This document shows positions 20,884 through 32,507 of a stretch of 64,000 bases of DNA, piece by piece. The DNA is from Selaginella moellendorffii (taxonomy: Eukaryota > Streptophyta > Lycopodiopsida > Selaginellales > Selaginellaceae), in the NCBI RefSeq assembly GCF_000143415.4, contig NW_003314290.1, forward strand, positions 1,822,116 through 1,886,115. The letters run 5' to 3'. The number at the start of each line of letters is the position of its first letter. Within the stretch, counting starts at the first letter, position 1. The position numbers were made by a program, and so were the translations under genes. A model generated the notes under the pieces. It saw only the letters and a list, made by a program, of their open reading frames with translations, made no database searches and was not told the DNA's origin.

Positions 20884-21085
20884 GCTGCAAGCACCGAGGA
20901 CAATCGTGAATTTGGCCTGCTGGCCAGCTCAAACACTCCCGACAAAGGAGTGATATATCCTGTGACGTCAACGGGCAAAGTTAAAAAGGACAGGATCCCT
21001 TTCTAAGCTATAAAAGGTTTCATCGTCCTTTTTTATTCTTCTGGTGCTTGTTTATTGTTTTTGTGTCTGTTCGCGTTGACTGTAT
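20884..21085 (+). repeat. PPR scrap (minus sense) plus AAE14 3'-end fragment
   Basis: Bases 20884-20935 repeat part of the PPR gene (CTGCAAGCACCGAGGACAAT, also at 17100). Bases 20955-21085 repeat 24810-24935, the last AAE14 codons and 3' flank, with TTTCTAAGCTATAAAAG preserved. Together with 18489-18715 they bracket unrelated genes. Confidence 0.85.
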
Positions 21086-21120
21086 GCTGCCATAGTAGCA
21101 TCCATCCGACTTGGGAGCAG

Positions 21121-22234
21121 GACGAGAGTTATCGCCACGAAGAGATAAAGAAGACACACTTAGACAACGTAAAGTTTATCCAGGCGGAAAATCAGAAGCA
21201 GAATGACTATGTTCTCGAGGCCAACAAATTCGCATATCTGACTACTGCAGAGTTTCGACAGAGGTTCTTGACGAACATCACGCTGCAAAAGCCTCGAGAA
21301 CCGTTTGGCAGCTTCAGTCACTCGGCCACACCGGAGGCTGTCGACTGGCGGACAAGAGGAGCAGTCTGTCCGGTTCGATCAGGCTCACATGGTATCTTAT
21401 ATCCTTTTCTTTTCTTTTCTATGTTTTCACCACCTGGAAGTTATGACAGGAAGCTCGGTGGTCTTCTCTGCCGCCGCAGCAGCTGAAGGTGCCAATGCCA
21501 TTGCGACCGGAGAACTTAAGTGTCTGTTCGAGGAGGCGTTCTTCAAGTGCAGCAAAAACGATCTCGGTCACTACGATAAGGCCTTCGAGTTCATCATCGA
21601 GAATGGTGGCATAGACAGTGAAGGGTTTGGCCTCAACTTCCGGAACAAAACTTGCTTCTTCCTGGAGGTAGGGGCACTCCCTTTATAGTTCTAAGCTGAT
21701 CACACTCTCTCTGTTCTGCTGTCTGTTGTAGAGGGACTTTACTATCGATGGCTACGAGCATGTTCTTCCAAACAACGAGGAGGCCCTGAAGAAGGCCGTC
21801 GCTCATCAGCCCGTGAGCGTGATGATCGACGCAGGATGCCCCGCTTTCAAATTCTACAAATCAGTAAGTTTTTCCTTTCCAGTAACAAAGGTGCAATGAT
21901 TTTGTCATAACAGGGAATCTTGACAAGCTCTTGTGGAACAGACCTCAATCACGCGGTGACGATCGTAGGATATGGCACTACCAGCGACGGAAAGAAGTAC
22001 TGGATCGTCAAGAACTCATGGGGAACCGAGTGGGGAGACGATGGTTACGTTTACATGCAACGAGACACTGGAGTTTCTACTGGTCTTTGCGGGATCAACA
22101 TGAACCCATCGTATCCAACCAAGCAGGGATTCCCAAAGATCCAAGACGAAGGTCTTTCGACTTCCAACGCTGCTAATATCAACGCTGATCTCTGGCCAGT
22201 CTCGGGCCTCTACTTCAGCAGGCTAGAGGAGTGA
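21121..22234 (+). pseudogene. Papain-family cysteine protease homologue without catalytic Cys
   Basis: Exon pieces 21121-21391, 21450-21667, 21732-21863, 21914-22234. The I29 propeptide is partly present (SYRHEEIKKTHLDNVKFIQ). The mature start is PEAVDWRTRGAV. The papain active-site motif, normally CGSCW, here reads HGSSV, so the nucleophile is Ser. The following segment with disulphide cysteines (CNGG region) is scrambled. Later parts are well kept: [11 protein letters not shown] with the active His and [16 protein letters not shown] with the Asn. There is no ATG or signal peptide; the 5' end is replaced by the AAE14 3' fragment. The remnant cannot act as a normal protease. Confidence 0.85.
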
Positions 22235-22257
22235 AGAGACGTAGATTAGTGCCATAT

Positions 22258-22510
22258 GTTTAAATCAATCGACTTCTCTCGCAACTTCTCTCGCGCTGCT
22301 TGCTTCCCCCTCTTGCTTTTGCAGCTCCTGGGTCACTTTGGTCTGTGCTCCGCGAACGATACCTTCGTTTATGAGAGCTCCGACTATCATTGGGTGGATG
22401 TCGCTGGCCTCAGCGTCGGAGGCTCCAAGTCAGTGGCCAATCACTGAAAAAGCTTGAAACCAGAGAGAGAAAGCTCTCTCGGTGACGTGACGTCGTAAGC
22501 TTTTAGCAGC
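22258..22510 (-). pseudogene. Second fragment of the R3HCC1-like gene (exons 5-6 end)
   Basis: On the minus strand this reads like parent positions about 9600-9890: the exon 5 end with CGACG and CTCTCTCGGTGAC in reverse, intron 5, and exon 6 through the Glu/Arg coiled-coil part (CAAAAGCAAGAGG). It directly follows the dead protease. At the intact gene, a protease 3' fragment follows the R3HCC1-like stop, so both neighbours were shuffled together. Confidence 0.85.
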
Positions 22511-22829
22511 TCTCGTTTTTTTAGGCTTTTCTCGTATTGTGTTGCTTCTTTCGGTTAGAGCTAAGTTCGTATATGTTTTTCGAAAATCTTCCTTCCCATC
22601 ATTAGGGGTTAGCTGTGATATAATATTTTGTGATTGTGATATATTATGTGTTTCATTATGTCTGCTCAAGAAGAGCAACCAAAAAAAACACTGGAGATTA
22701 GAAGCCACTGCAGCGCACAACACACAATATTTAAAAACCTACAGAACTCATCGGCTGACGCGTGGCGTGTGTTTATTGGGTGGCATTCTATCGCTTAAAC
22801 CCTATCGTTCTCTTTTTCTTTCAAGGAGG

Positions 22830-24872
22830 ATGGAAGCGCGGGAGGTGGAGGAGGACGCGCACATTGGCGCGATGCTGCGCGCGATGGCGTCGTCGCGCAA
22901 GATCTTTAGCTTGTCTAGCGGGATATCCAGGGCGGATTTCTTCCGGCGCGTCGCTGCCCTCTCCAAGGGATTGCGGGGATTGGTCCAATACGGGGAGCGC
23001 GTCGCGATTGCAGCCCTTACGAGGTTTGTGATTTCTTCTTAGAGAATCTTGGGACAGTCGATTTGTTTTTCTCTTGCAGCGAATACTATCTTGAATGGAT
23101 GCTGGCAGTGCCCTGCGCTGGTGGAATCGTTGCACCTCTTAACTATAGATGGGTATGAGCTTTCTTTTTTTCTTTTCTCTCTTGGATACTTGTGACGCTG
23201 TTCTTTAGAGTTTTGATGAAGCAAATGCCGCAATCCAGCTTGTCCGGCCTGCGATTCTCGTTTTGGATGAACAATGCCGGCACTGGGGTGAGCCTCTAAG
23301 TGAACTATATCCGTGGATGATGCAAGTTTTTTTAGAAGAAGATTGCGAGAGTAAGTTTTTCTTTTTCCTCTCGTTTTTGAGGATCTCTCCTTCATGGCAG
23401 CTCTTCGTGGAGAGTCTATAATGCGTTGCAATGGAGAGACCGAAACAAATCTGGATCTGTGTTTCGCTCCTAACAACATTGCTTTGATTTGTTTCACTTC
23501 GGGTTTGCTGTTCCCAGCTTTGACATACTTTGTGTAGGACGTAACTTTGCATGTTTTGGTTTTAGGAACCACTGGAACACCTAAAGGAGTGTCCCTCACT
23601 CACAGGGCTTTGGTTGCGCAGTCCTTGGCAAAGCTTGCCATTGTTGGTTATTCGAGTATGGATGTATGTTCGAGGTACACTCTCCTCTACAAACGTTATA
23701 TGTTTCTGGTCTTGATTAAGTGTTTCTATCAGGTCTATCTTCATACTGCACCACTTTGCCACATAGGTGGGATTTCTTCTGTGCTGGCCATGGTCATGGC
23801 TGGAAGCCAGCAGCTTTTTCTCCCGAAGTTTGAGACTAGTGCCGTCCGCCAAGCCTTGAAAGACTACAACATTTCTACAATGATTGTGGTGCCGACAATT
23901 CTGCGAGACATTTTGGAGCCTGGGTGAGTCCATGTCTATCTTCTTAGATCTTCTTTTCTAACAAAGCATTTTCAGAAAGAGTGGAAGTGATCAAGTTTTC
24001 CCCAGCATGCTAACAATTCTGAACGGTGGCGGGTCAGTTCCATCGCGTCTTCTTCCTGCTGTCAAGAAAACTTTCCCAAATGCACGGCTCTTCTCTGCAT
24101 ATGGTAAAACACGTTTGCTTTCTTCAGTAGCTGCTGAAGCCTTTTTGTTCCACGTCCAGGAATGACCGAAGCGTGTTCTTCCATGACATTTTTACGGCTT
24201 GATGGACATGTCCCACTTGGTGTGGGTTCGTGTGTTGGGAAGCCGCCTCCTCACGTACAAGTCGGGATAAAAGATGGTCGGATATTCACCCGGGGGCCTC
24301 ATGTTATGCATGGCTACTGGGGACAAACCATAGAAACAGCAGGTGTTCTGCAGCAGGATGGCTGGCTTGACACTGGAGACATTGGAAAGATAGACAAAGC
24401 TGGAAATCTGTGGCTGCTGGGCAGAGCGAAAGATGTAGTGAAAACCGGTGGCGAGAACGTATACGCTTCAGAGGTGAGTGCGTATTTCCATCGATGAAAA
24501 ACACTCATGCCTGCCGCAGGTGGAGATGGTTCTTTCTCAGCATCCATCGGTTTCTTCTGTGGCTGTTGTTGGCGTCCCTGAGTCGCGGTTGAGCGAGATC
24601 GTTGCTGCCGTGGTGAGGCTTCACGACGGATGGACATGGTCAATAAGCGAGCATCCCATGACGGTTTCTGAAAGTGATTTACGACTGCATTGCAGCAAGC
24701 AGGGGCTTTCGAGGTAACTCTGGGATTCAAGGCTTGATGCATGATTGACCAAAGTGATTGTCACAGATATAAGATCCCAAAACTCATCGTTCAACGGCAA
24801 GATCCATTTCCTGTGACGTCCACGGGGAAAGTTAGGAAGGACATGATTAAGGCTGGCCTTTCTAAGCTATAA
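22830..24872 (+). CDS. AAE14: Acyl-activating enzyme 14-like (2-succinylbenzoate-CoA ligase), 513 aa
   Basis: Ten exons: 22830-23023, 23080-23152, 23209-23350, 23401-23502, 23566-23663, 23733-23923, 23976-24103, 24160-24473, 24520-24713, 24767-24872; all GT-AG, phases consistent. It is an ANL-superfamily adenylating enzyme: P-loop FTSGTTGTPKG (about residues 167-177), SAYGMTEACSS, WLDTGDIG, LGRAKDVVKTGGENVY, and the C-terminal lysine motif STGKVRKD. Overall it resembles plant AAE14, the MenE-type ligase that activates o-succinylbenzoate with ATP and CoA in phylloquinone synthesis. The protein ends in Ser-Lys-Leu, a canonical PTS1 peroxisome signal. The segment around residues 120-140 (EEDCESK) is short and variable. 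All catalytic motifs are intact. 4-coumarate ligase-like activity is a less likely alternative. Confidence 0.9.
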
Positions 24873-25785
24873 AAGATTTTTTTATTTTCCTTCTTCTGCT
24901 TGTTTATTGTTTTTGTGTATGTTTGCGTTGAGTGTAAGGGCGGGGACAGAAGGCAAGATCTGGAAGGGCTCAGCGAACGAACGGACGGCTCACTGAAATC
25001 ATCAAAACAGCTACTATAATCCGTCAATCTCATGCTTCTTGGTGGGCGCCAATGAATGAATGAATGAATATAACATCAATCCGTGTAGTACGAGAGTTAT
25101 TTAAGCTTATAATGAGCGGCAACAACACTTTGAGGAAGAAAAGCGTGCAGCAGGCAGAAGAGCTCGAGAACTGTTGAATCGCAAGCTAGTTAAAGTTTGA
25201 AAATCAATTTCCAAAACTATGCCTACGTTGACCCAGCACTTCTTAATGTTTCTGCTGATGCTGCATCAAACCAGATGAAATCACTTTAAGTATACATTTA
25301 GATAGTTTTAATTGGTGGTGGACACTCTGGTGATGTCCATAACACACCCCACTTAATGAACTATGGTTATCATACACTACTATGGCATTTCTATCATCTC
25401 AGATTAGCATCAAGTTCCTTTCTTTTTTGAGTGAAGAACAAGCAAGCGAATTTTGATTTAAGATTTTTAAAAATTTATATTATTGATATTATTAATTGGT
25501 AATTTTATTGTTAAATGTACCAAAGGCACCCTAACAACACAAGATGCAGCAGGGAGAGCATTTGCCATGGATGTAGTGGTATGTATATACTAAGATCATA
25601 ATGCTCTGAATTAGGCCATTTTCGAGGTGGAATATATTTTGTTTTGAAATTTTGAAAATTACACTAAGAGCAATTTATGGATAATCCCTCTTCATTTAAT
25701 GCATTGTAATTATTGTTTAAGCATGGCAAAAACAATGTTTAAATGCATTGGACCTATAATTTAAAATATAAATATAATTTTTTAT
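24873..25785. other. Gene-free AT-rich region with TGAA microsatellite
   Basis: 3' flank of AAE14. A short (TGAA)n run lies near 25049-25068. No coding sequence, RNA gene or repeat family recognised apart from poly-A/T tracts. Confidence 0.6.
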
Positions 25786-27480
25786 TAGCACCATACCCTA
25801 ACCCTACAAACTGATGCTAATTTTTTTTAATTTTTAGAGTAAAGAATGTACTTAGAATATTCAAATAAGATTCTCTTTCGTTTTGCAATATATTTTCTTG
25901 CAACATGTACAACAAGAAATAGTGGGAAGTTCCTTAAGTCTACTGTTGCTAGGCAATCATAGTGTTCCTCTTTTCTGGGAATGAAAATGGTGGCATCTGT
26001 TTTGGTATCTAGTGCAGAGTGTCTGGTAATCTTGTATAATAATAAATATGTGAGAGTTCAAATTATTAAAGCTAATAATAATCAAGGAGGACTTAGCATT
26101 GCATTGAACGAGGCCATAGAAAAATGCTATGTTGTGAGGTCAAAGAGGTTGGAATTGAAAGCAAAAGCAAGCAACAACTACTCATGCAATAGATGAGCTC
26201 TTTACTATTTTCAATTGGGTCTGCTTAGAGGAGTTTCATTGGTCTTGCAACTACAAGTGTGCCACTGTTTGTGTGTTTTACAACCTGAAAAGCCAAAAAG
26301 TTGTCATATATAAACTAGTTGAAAGTCCCCATCCATAGTGTACTGAGACGACAAACAATCGGAACACTAGAGCAATACTAAATAGCTTAGCCTTGCCAAA
26401 ATATATAGAATGTTCTTGGTTTTAGCAAACCATAGTGAAGTCTTGAAGCCAAAACCATTCACTGCAAGAGGTTTCATAATGAAGTGTTGTGTGCAATCAA
26501 TAGGCTTTATAAACATTAGAAATAGGAGGCAATTTTATCTTCTTTCCTTTGGTGCTACTGCACGTGTCTTTGATGTATAGAAGAGTTGGCTTGACTGTGC
26601 TGAATCTCAAGTGTTTAGTGTTCTCAAAAGACCAAGGATAATAAAGATTTTGACGAGAGCAAGGGATAGGGTTCATTATAAAACTTAAGTGATCTTTTGC
26701 TACTTTTACTACTTGATTTGCAATAAGTATAGTTCCTACTATATAATAGTTATATTTATAGATATAATATCCTATATTTACATACATATTCTATGTATAA
26801 GCTCAAATTCACAGAAGCTTTTCGTGTCTCATTAAATTTTTGATTCGTTGGTAAGAGGTTTGTAGTTTTATCAATTGCCTTGGAATGATGCCACTGAAAA
26901 TCCACCTCTCAATATCTTCTAATGAACTTCTTGCTATCTTAGCTTCTTGCTCAGAAATTTGCCCCTTCTTTTGCCCCTGCTTTTGCCCCTGGAGTGCCTT
27001 GTTGAGTACTGCCTAGAGTGCCTAGTTTTGCACCTAGAGTGTTGCCTGGAGTGCCTGGTTTTGTCTTTGGAGTGCTGCTTGGAGTGCCTGGTTTCACTTT
27101 GGAGCGCCTCTGTGCAATGTGCAAAAACATTCCAAAGCCTTCGTAACTTCATCACCTCTTGGTTGAGCTTTCTGACATCATCACCAAACACGCTTCTAGA
27201 TGCACCAAGAAATAGTGCATCCAAGAAAATCAACGAGTGATAAGGATTGTTTAGACGAATCCTGTTGACTAAAAAGTGGCGAAGTTGTTGATGCTAGGCC
27301 TTCTTGGTGTTGCTCTTACAACATTGAAAATAATCTTCAAGGGTTTTAATATTCTTGTTGTGCCCTTTCCCTATTGGGGCTATGGCCTGGACAATCATCC
27401 ACTCAGGCAACCCCATCACTTTCAGATCTTCTCTCATGATAGGAGCCTAGGTATGTCTTGAGCTCATGAGCTCACGACTT
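25786..27480 (-). repeat. 1.7-kb dispersed repeat, copy A, with coiled-coil reading frame
   Basis: Nearly collinear with 52567-54290, starting with ACCATACCCTAACCCTACAA and running to the end. The minus strand of its right part encodes a protein-like stretch (HSLIFLDALFLGASRSVFG, DDVRKLNQEVMKLRRL) followed by 33-nt units, each giving an 11-residue LQ...Q repeat (ALQ-type coiled coil). Frames are broken in both copies. It may be a non-autonomous or decayed transposable element; no known transposase motif is visible. Confidence 0.75.
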
Positions 27481-27698
27481 CTCAAACACAAGGAAAACAT
27501 TGGTTTGTCTTGAACCAACATCTTTTCATTTTTCAAATTTTGCTTTAATCTATATTTCTAAATAAATTCAATCAATAAAATACAAATATAAATATAGATC
27601 CAAACACCAAAAGTGATCTAGAAACACTTCTCAAGCTCTGCAATTGTAAGGCTTGCATGATGGATGTGATGGTCGACCTTAGGATCTTGGTTTAGTTT

Positions 27699-30600
27699 TT
27701 ACATAAAAATGTAATAAATGTGCTTGCAGGCTAAATATACCTTTCCCTTGTTCTCCCTCTGTGTAAAATCTGGACAGGTACATGATGGATTTTCACAAAT
27801 TCTGATAGTGTAGCTCATACCCTTTGACGACTCAATCACAACAACAAACCCCTTAGCTACAGCACTGATGTAGTTTATTGTTGTGATTGTGCATTTCAAC
27901 ACCTTTGTCAGCTTGATTTTCTTTTGTGCACCTTTTGAAATGGAACACCTATATTGTACAGCCTTCCCATTTCTACCTAGTCGTGTATGCCAGTCTAGTG
28001 TTGACATTGGTGGCATAGCAGTATCAATAGCAACATTTGAGGAAGTCTTTAGCTTGAAACCAACTCTCTCCAGACTTTCAATCTCTTCTTTTAAAAGATT
28101 GTAGCTTTGCTCAACTGGCCACTCCTCTAGCACGGAATCTGGCTTCGAGATAATTGAGTTGTGGATCCGGTTTGTATGAGTAACATTAGTCCCACAACAG
28201 TAAATCCAACTTGACTGGCAGCCCTTTACCCCTAGATCTTGACAGCCCCAGAAATATGGTACTGCTGAAGAACTTGAACTTGAGCGCACAAATGCAACAC
28301 ACTGACCTCGACTCCCAATCATTCCAGAGCAATGCACATTACTCTTGGCATTGACTCTTCGAATTGCCCAGTTGATACGAGAAACTAGCTTATGAGCAAT
28401 AATCTTCTCAACCTCTGGCATTGGATTTACTTGTGTAACAATTGGCACCTCCTCCACTCCATGTTCCTTAGTTCTTTTTTGGTGTCGTGAAATAGAATGG
28501 TAGTCAAACTCTGGACAGTGAGAGCTAGAAGGAGTGATGTTGGGCCCATCAAATGTCTGTCGACACTTCAAACAGGTTGTCCTCATATCCCCAAGTGGTT
28601 CATAACTTGATTCCATAAGAGTTCTAATAACAACTTCCCCCACCATCTTAGATATTAACCTTATTGTTGGTGTAGTCTTTTTACCAACCTACTTTCGAAG
28701 CTTTTCTAAGTTTGGACTTGTACCAACAAACCTTGCTTCTTGTGCAGCCAAAGCTTTTGATGACTGCTCAAGAGATTTAGTGAGGTCGGAGAATGAATCT
28801 TCATAGAGGGACACTTTTCCTTTCTTTGCTTTGGAAGCTCTCCAACTCCAATGTTTGCTCTTAGAGAGATTAATTGTTGGTGTAAGTGTATTGTCATCAA
28901 GTGGTTGATCCTAAGAAAAATGCAATATTTGAATGTGACAAAAAAAGAAAATGAGAGAAAACTTATATGAAAAATATAATGGCCCCACTGAAACATTCGA
29001 ACTTCCCACCATGCAAACCAACACTCCATTTGTGGAAGGTGTTCAATTGGCACTTTGTTTCCTTCATACCACCATATGCACATCTCATTTGGTTTTGCTT
29101 TGTGCTCCTCATTAGTTGGTGCATCCATCCATTCTTGACAAAGCTGCTTAAACTCGTAATGGAAGCTAGACTTGATGCATCGGCAATGTTCATTAATGCT
29201 CTTTGCCCAATGAAACTCACAACTCTTCTCTCTACCTTGTAATGGTTGACTTTTATCACCTTGTATGTATCACATTGAGAATACTTGTTGTATAGCCAAC
29301 CAGTTAGCACCAGTAGCATTTGCCATGAAACCATGAAAGTTGGGTTTCTTCCTGGTTCATTGTTTAACAACTTTAGACATACATGTCCAAAAGACGGTTT
29401 ATGCTTGGAAATCTTGAACCTTGAATTCGGTTATAACTATAGTCAAATTGCACTACAACTTATACAAAGAATGGTTATAATGTAAATCGGTATGAATCTT
29501 TAAAAAATGAATAACCACTTACTTGTGATCATAAACATGAGCTCCCATTGTTGATCAGCCTGAAACTCATTCTATATGGTCGAAATGGATTCAGGAATTA
29601 GCTAAGTCCCCGTCTCCATCGATATCCATTCGTTGTACAAGGTCCACACCAAAAGCAGGACCAAGGGTGGACATTTTAAAGATGAAAGGGCGTTGACTAT
29701 TTGAAGTCACTTAGCCAATGAACAAACTCCCATAAATAAATTCATAGGGATATTTTCTTTTTAACTCTAAAATTGCATTCAATCCAGATTGAAACTTTCC
29801 ATCTCACCCTTCTCACATCCAGTTCTTTATTTTGCTAAAAAAAAGAGTGTTTCTAGTGATAAAGTAGAGTTAAGTATTAACTTATACCTGTTTAAATTTG
29901 TCATAGGTTCTATATTTCGAAGCAAGTCCTTCAAGTTGTTCTCCATGAACTCTTTTTTGCCACTTACTTGTAGCAATGTGTCCACCACATAGTCCTTTAG
30001 TACAAATTGTTGAACATACTTTGGAGTTGCAGCACTTTTCTTCCTAACCTCTGTAGTAACAGCAGCCTTCAAATTGCGAAAAGAATCACGGCGGATTCCT
30101 TCCTCTATTACGTGTTAGTGGTATCTAACATGCACTGCTGCTCTACCTAAACATCCATCCCGTGGAAGAAAATAATACATTTTTGCATCACAACATGCTT
30201 GACAAATAGGTGTTGCCCCGCATTTGTGACATCTAAACCTTGTAGCAACCTTATCACATCTAAGGGGATTAATTGCTGAGCCTTCAAAGAAACACATATT
30301 CTTGCCATGATTAGAAATGCATTTCTCAGCGACACTTTGAAGCTTTCCACCACAATGGACTATGGACATAGATCCGTCGAAATGGGAGAAGTGGGTTGTC
30401 TTTACTCTACACCAATTATGTGGATCAAGATGTGTCTCCATGCCCTTCTTCTTGCTTGACAAATTGGCCAGTGGAAATTTGAAGAATATATTCCCATTAT
30501 AGAAAGACAGGAACTCCTCACCTCTCACTAAAACTCCTTCAATTCCAACCATAGTGATTGAGATTGCCGAAATGCTTTATCCACCGCTTCAAAAACTGGT

Positions 30601-31013
30601 CCAGAAGGAATGCACTTATTTGTATGGGAAGCTATGTCGGGAAGCTCATCTTCTTCACTTTCATCATTGAAGAGAATAACAACTTTATCCTTCACTCCTT
30701 GCATAGTTGGCTGTGAAATTGACACACTCTCCTCTGCTTGCTTTGGAGATCCTATAACTAGAATCTCCTGACCTGTACATCTATCAAGATCCCATTGAAT
30801 CCCATTCTCTCCTACATCACTATCGAGAAGAATGGATTTTTCTATCTGATTACCTTTATCCTGACATACATTTTCCAAACTAATTGATCCCAGCTTCAAC
30901 TTGAATCTTCTGCAGAGGAAGCTCTCTCCTATAACATTCTTAGAGAAAACAATTGAAGGCTCTTGATAGAACTTCAAGTAGAATTCTTTCATATCTTCTC
31001 CTTGCTTGAGCAC
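27699..31013 (-). pseudogene. Degenerate multi-exon locus with SWIM-type zinc finger
   Basis: Consecutive minus-strand frames at 31013-30528, 30552-30115, 30072-29827, 29370-28706 and 28646-27699 look like parts of one large protein. The first two overlap in different frames and another shift is needed near 29130 (EFKQLCQEWMDAPTNEEHKA reads on in the next frame), so the locus is broken or very unusual. Visible motifs: a Cys cluster CHKCGATPICQACC near 30210-30260, and a C-terminal C-x-C...C-x-H segment, ENPSCTCPDF to LACKHIYYIF at 27705-27790. The latter is a SWIM-type zinc finger as found in MULE transposases and relatives. A mobile-element origin is likely but unproven. Confidence 0.55.
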
Positions 31014-31178
31014 TTAGAAAAAATTTAAGGAGAAACTGACAAGAAAGAATAAAGATATTCTTCTGTATTGTGAGCTTTAATTAGCTGTGTCCTTGCAAAG
31101 GACAAGTTAAAGTTTTTAACAAAACATACAACCGTTTAGAATCTAGAGATATATGAGAATGTTAAAGAGCCACCCATA

Positions 31179-31524
31179 TTAATCGTATAATTGATTATGA
31201 GAGGAATAATACTGTTGAAATGAATGGGATTATGAGCGAGAAGAACTGATTAATCATGAGAGTTGTAACATTAATTGCTTATTCTCCCTCTCATCTCCAT
31301 GCTCTTTTCCCTTCAAAAAAGTTTTTATTCTTTTGTGATAAGTGAGAAAGACTTAAGCTCGAAAAGGTTGGTTTGTGCATGGTTTTTTCATGGGAAAAGA
31401 GCATGGAGATGAGAGGGAGAACAAGCAGTTAATGCTATAACTCTTGTGATTAATCAGTGTCTCTCACTCATAACCCCATTCATTTTAACAGTATTATTCT
31501 TCTCACAATCAATTATACAATTAA
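31179..31524. repeat. Fold-back element: 133-bp inverted repeats around an 80-bp spacer
   Basis: Bases 31179-31311 and 31392-31524 are inverted copies with scattered mismatches, for example GCTCTTTTCCC (31301) against GGGAAAAGAGC (31392), and TTAATCGTATAATTGATTA against its complement at the right end. The total is 346 bp with no coding capacity. It fits a MITE or other fold-back transposon. The long near-perfect stem could also give small RNAs if transcribed. Confidence 0.85.
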
Positions 31525-31851
31525 TATCTAAAGCATTGAATGATTATCTCCTTGGAAAGAACATGTGAAATCTATGTTCATAGTGAATTTGTCCTATAAA
31601 TATATCCAAGTACTGTTAAAAAATTGATCGTGACTATTAATTTTTAGGGTTTTACTGCTAGGGTTTGAGCAAGGAAGGGCGAGAGAAAAACGCTTGAATG
31701 CTTCAAGATGCTTCTCAATCAAGATGCTAGATGTTATTCAAGACACTAGAAAGACACTCCTCAATCAAGGTATACCTCCCTCTGCTGCTTTTCCATCTCC
31801 CCATCTTTTGCTCCTAGCTCACAAGTAACTTGCGCCTCACGGCTACTTCGC

Positions 31852-32089
31852 GCTGGAATGATCGGTTTGACAACAAACCAATCTTCCCAGCACATTAGAT
31901 TCTGGAATTTTTTTTTTCTTGTCGTTCTATTGGTGCTGAGAAGATCAGTTTGGCGACAAACCGATCTTCCTGGCACATCAAGTTTTGGGTTTTTTTTTGT
32001 TTCTTGTCGTTCCATTGGCACTGAGAAGATCGGTTCGGTGATGAACCAATCTTCCCAATGCCAAGAAGTTCTATTTCGTTAAAGTGGGA
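31852..32089 (+). repeat. Left terminal region of the large element: three hairpin units plus 19-bp inverted repeat
   Basis: Three tandem units about 80-95 bp apart each hold a 40-46 bp hairpin of the form GCTGAGAAGATCGGTT - loop - AACCGATCTTCC-TGGC (31852-31892, 31931-31976, 32017-32062). The 19-mer CTATTTCGTTAAAGTGGGA follows at 32071-32089. The same hairpin and 19-mer occur inverted at 45714-45822. Confidence 0.85.
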
Positions 32090-32507
32090 ATTGTCATTAT
32101 CCCACTTGTAAAATAAGGTTTCCAAACCTTTATATAGTATATAAATATAACAAAATTCAATTGCATTGAGGCACATGCCATTTTATTTTAAACAAGGAAA
32201 TGTCTACTCAATCACTTCTCCTCCCCCTGCCACTGCTTCACCTCTCTCTTCTCCTTGTCATCGTTGTCCAATTTCTTTCCATCCTTTTAATATTGGCTCA
32301 GTTGCTCCGAGTCTAGATGGAGCCCAAGTCCCCATTCAATCTTTACTTTCCCCTTATTAATAAAACAACTTCGCAGACTTCCAATAACATGCTGTAACAC
32401 TTCTAGTATAATGCAAATCCTCTCAAAGAATTGTCTTTTAATATTAATACAATGGCATGGAACCCCATGCCATAATAAGTTACATTTTTAAATAAATACA
32501 TGCCATC

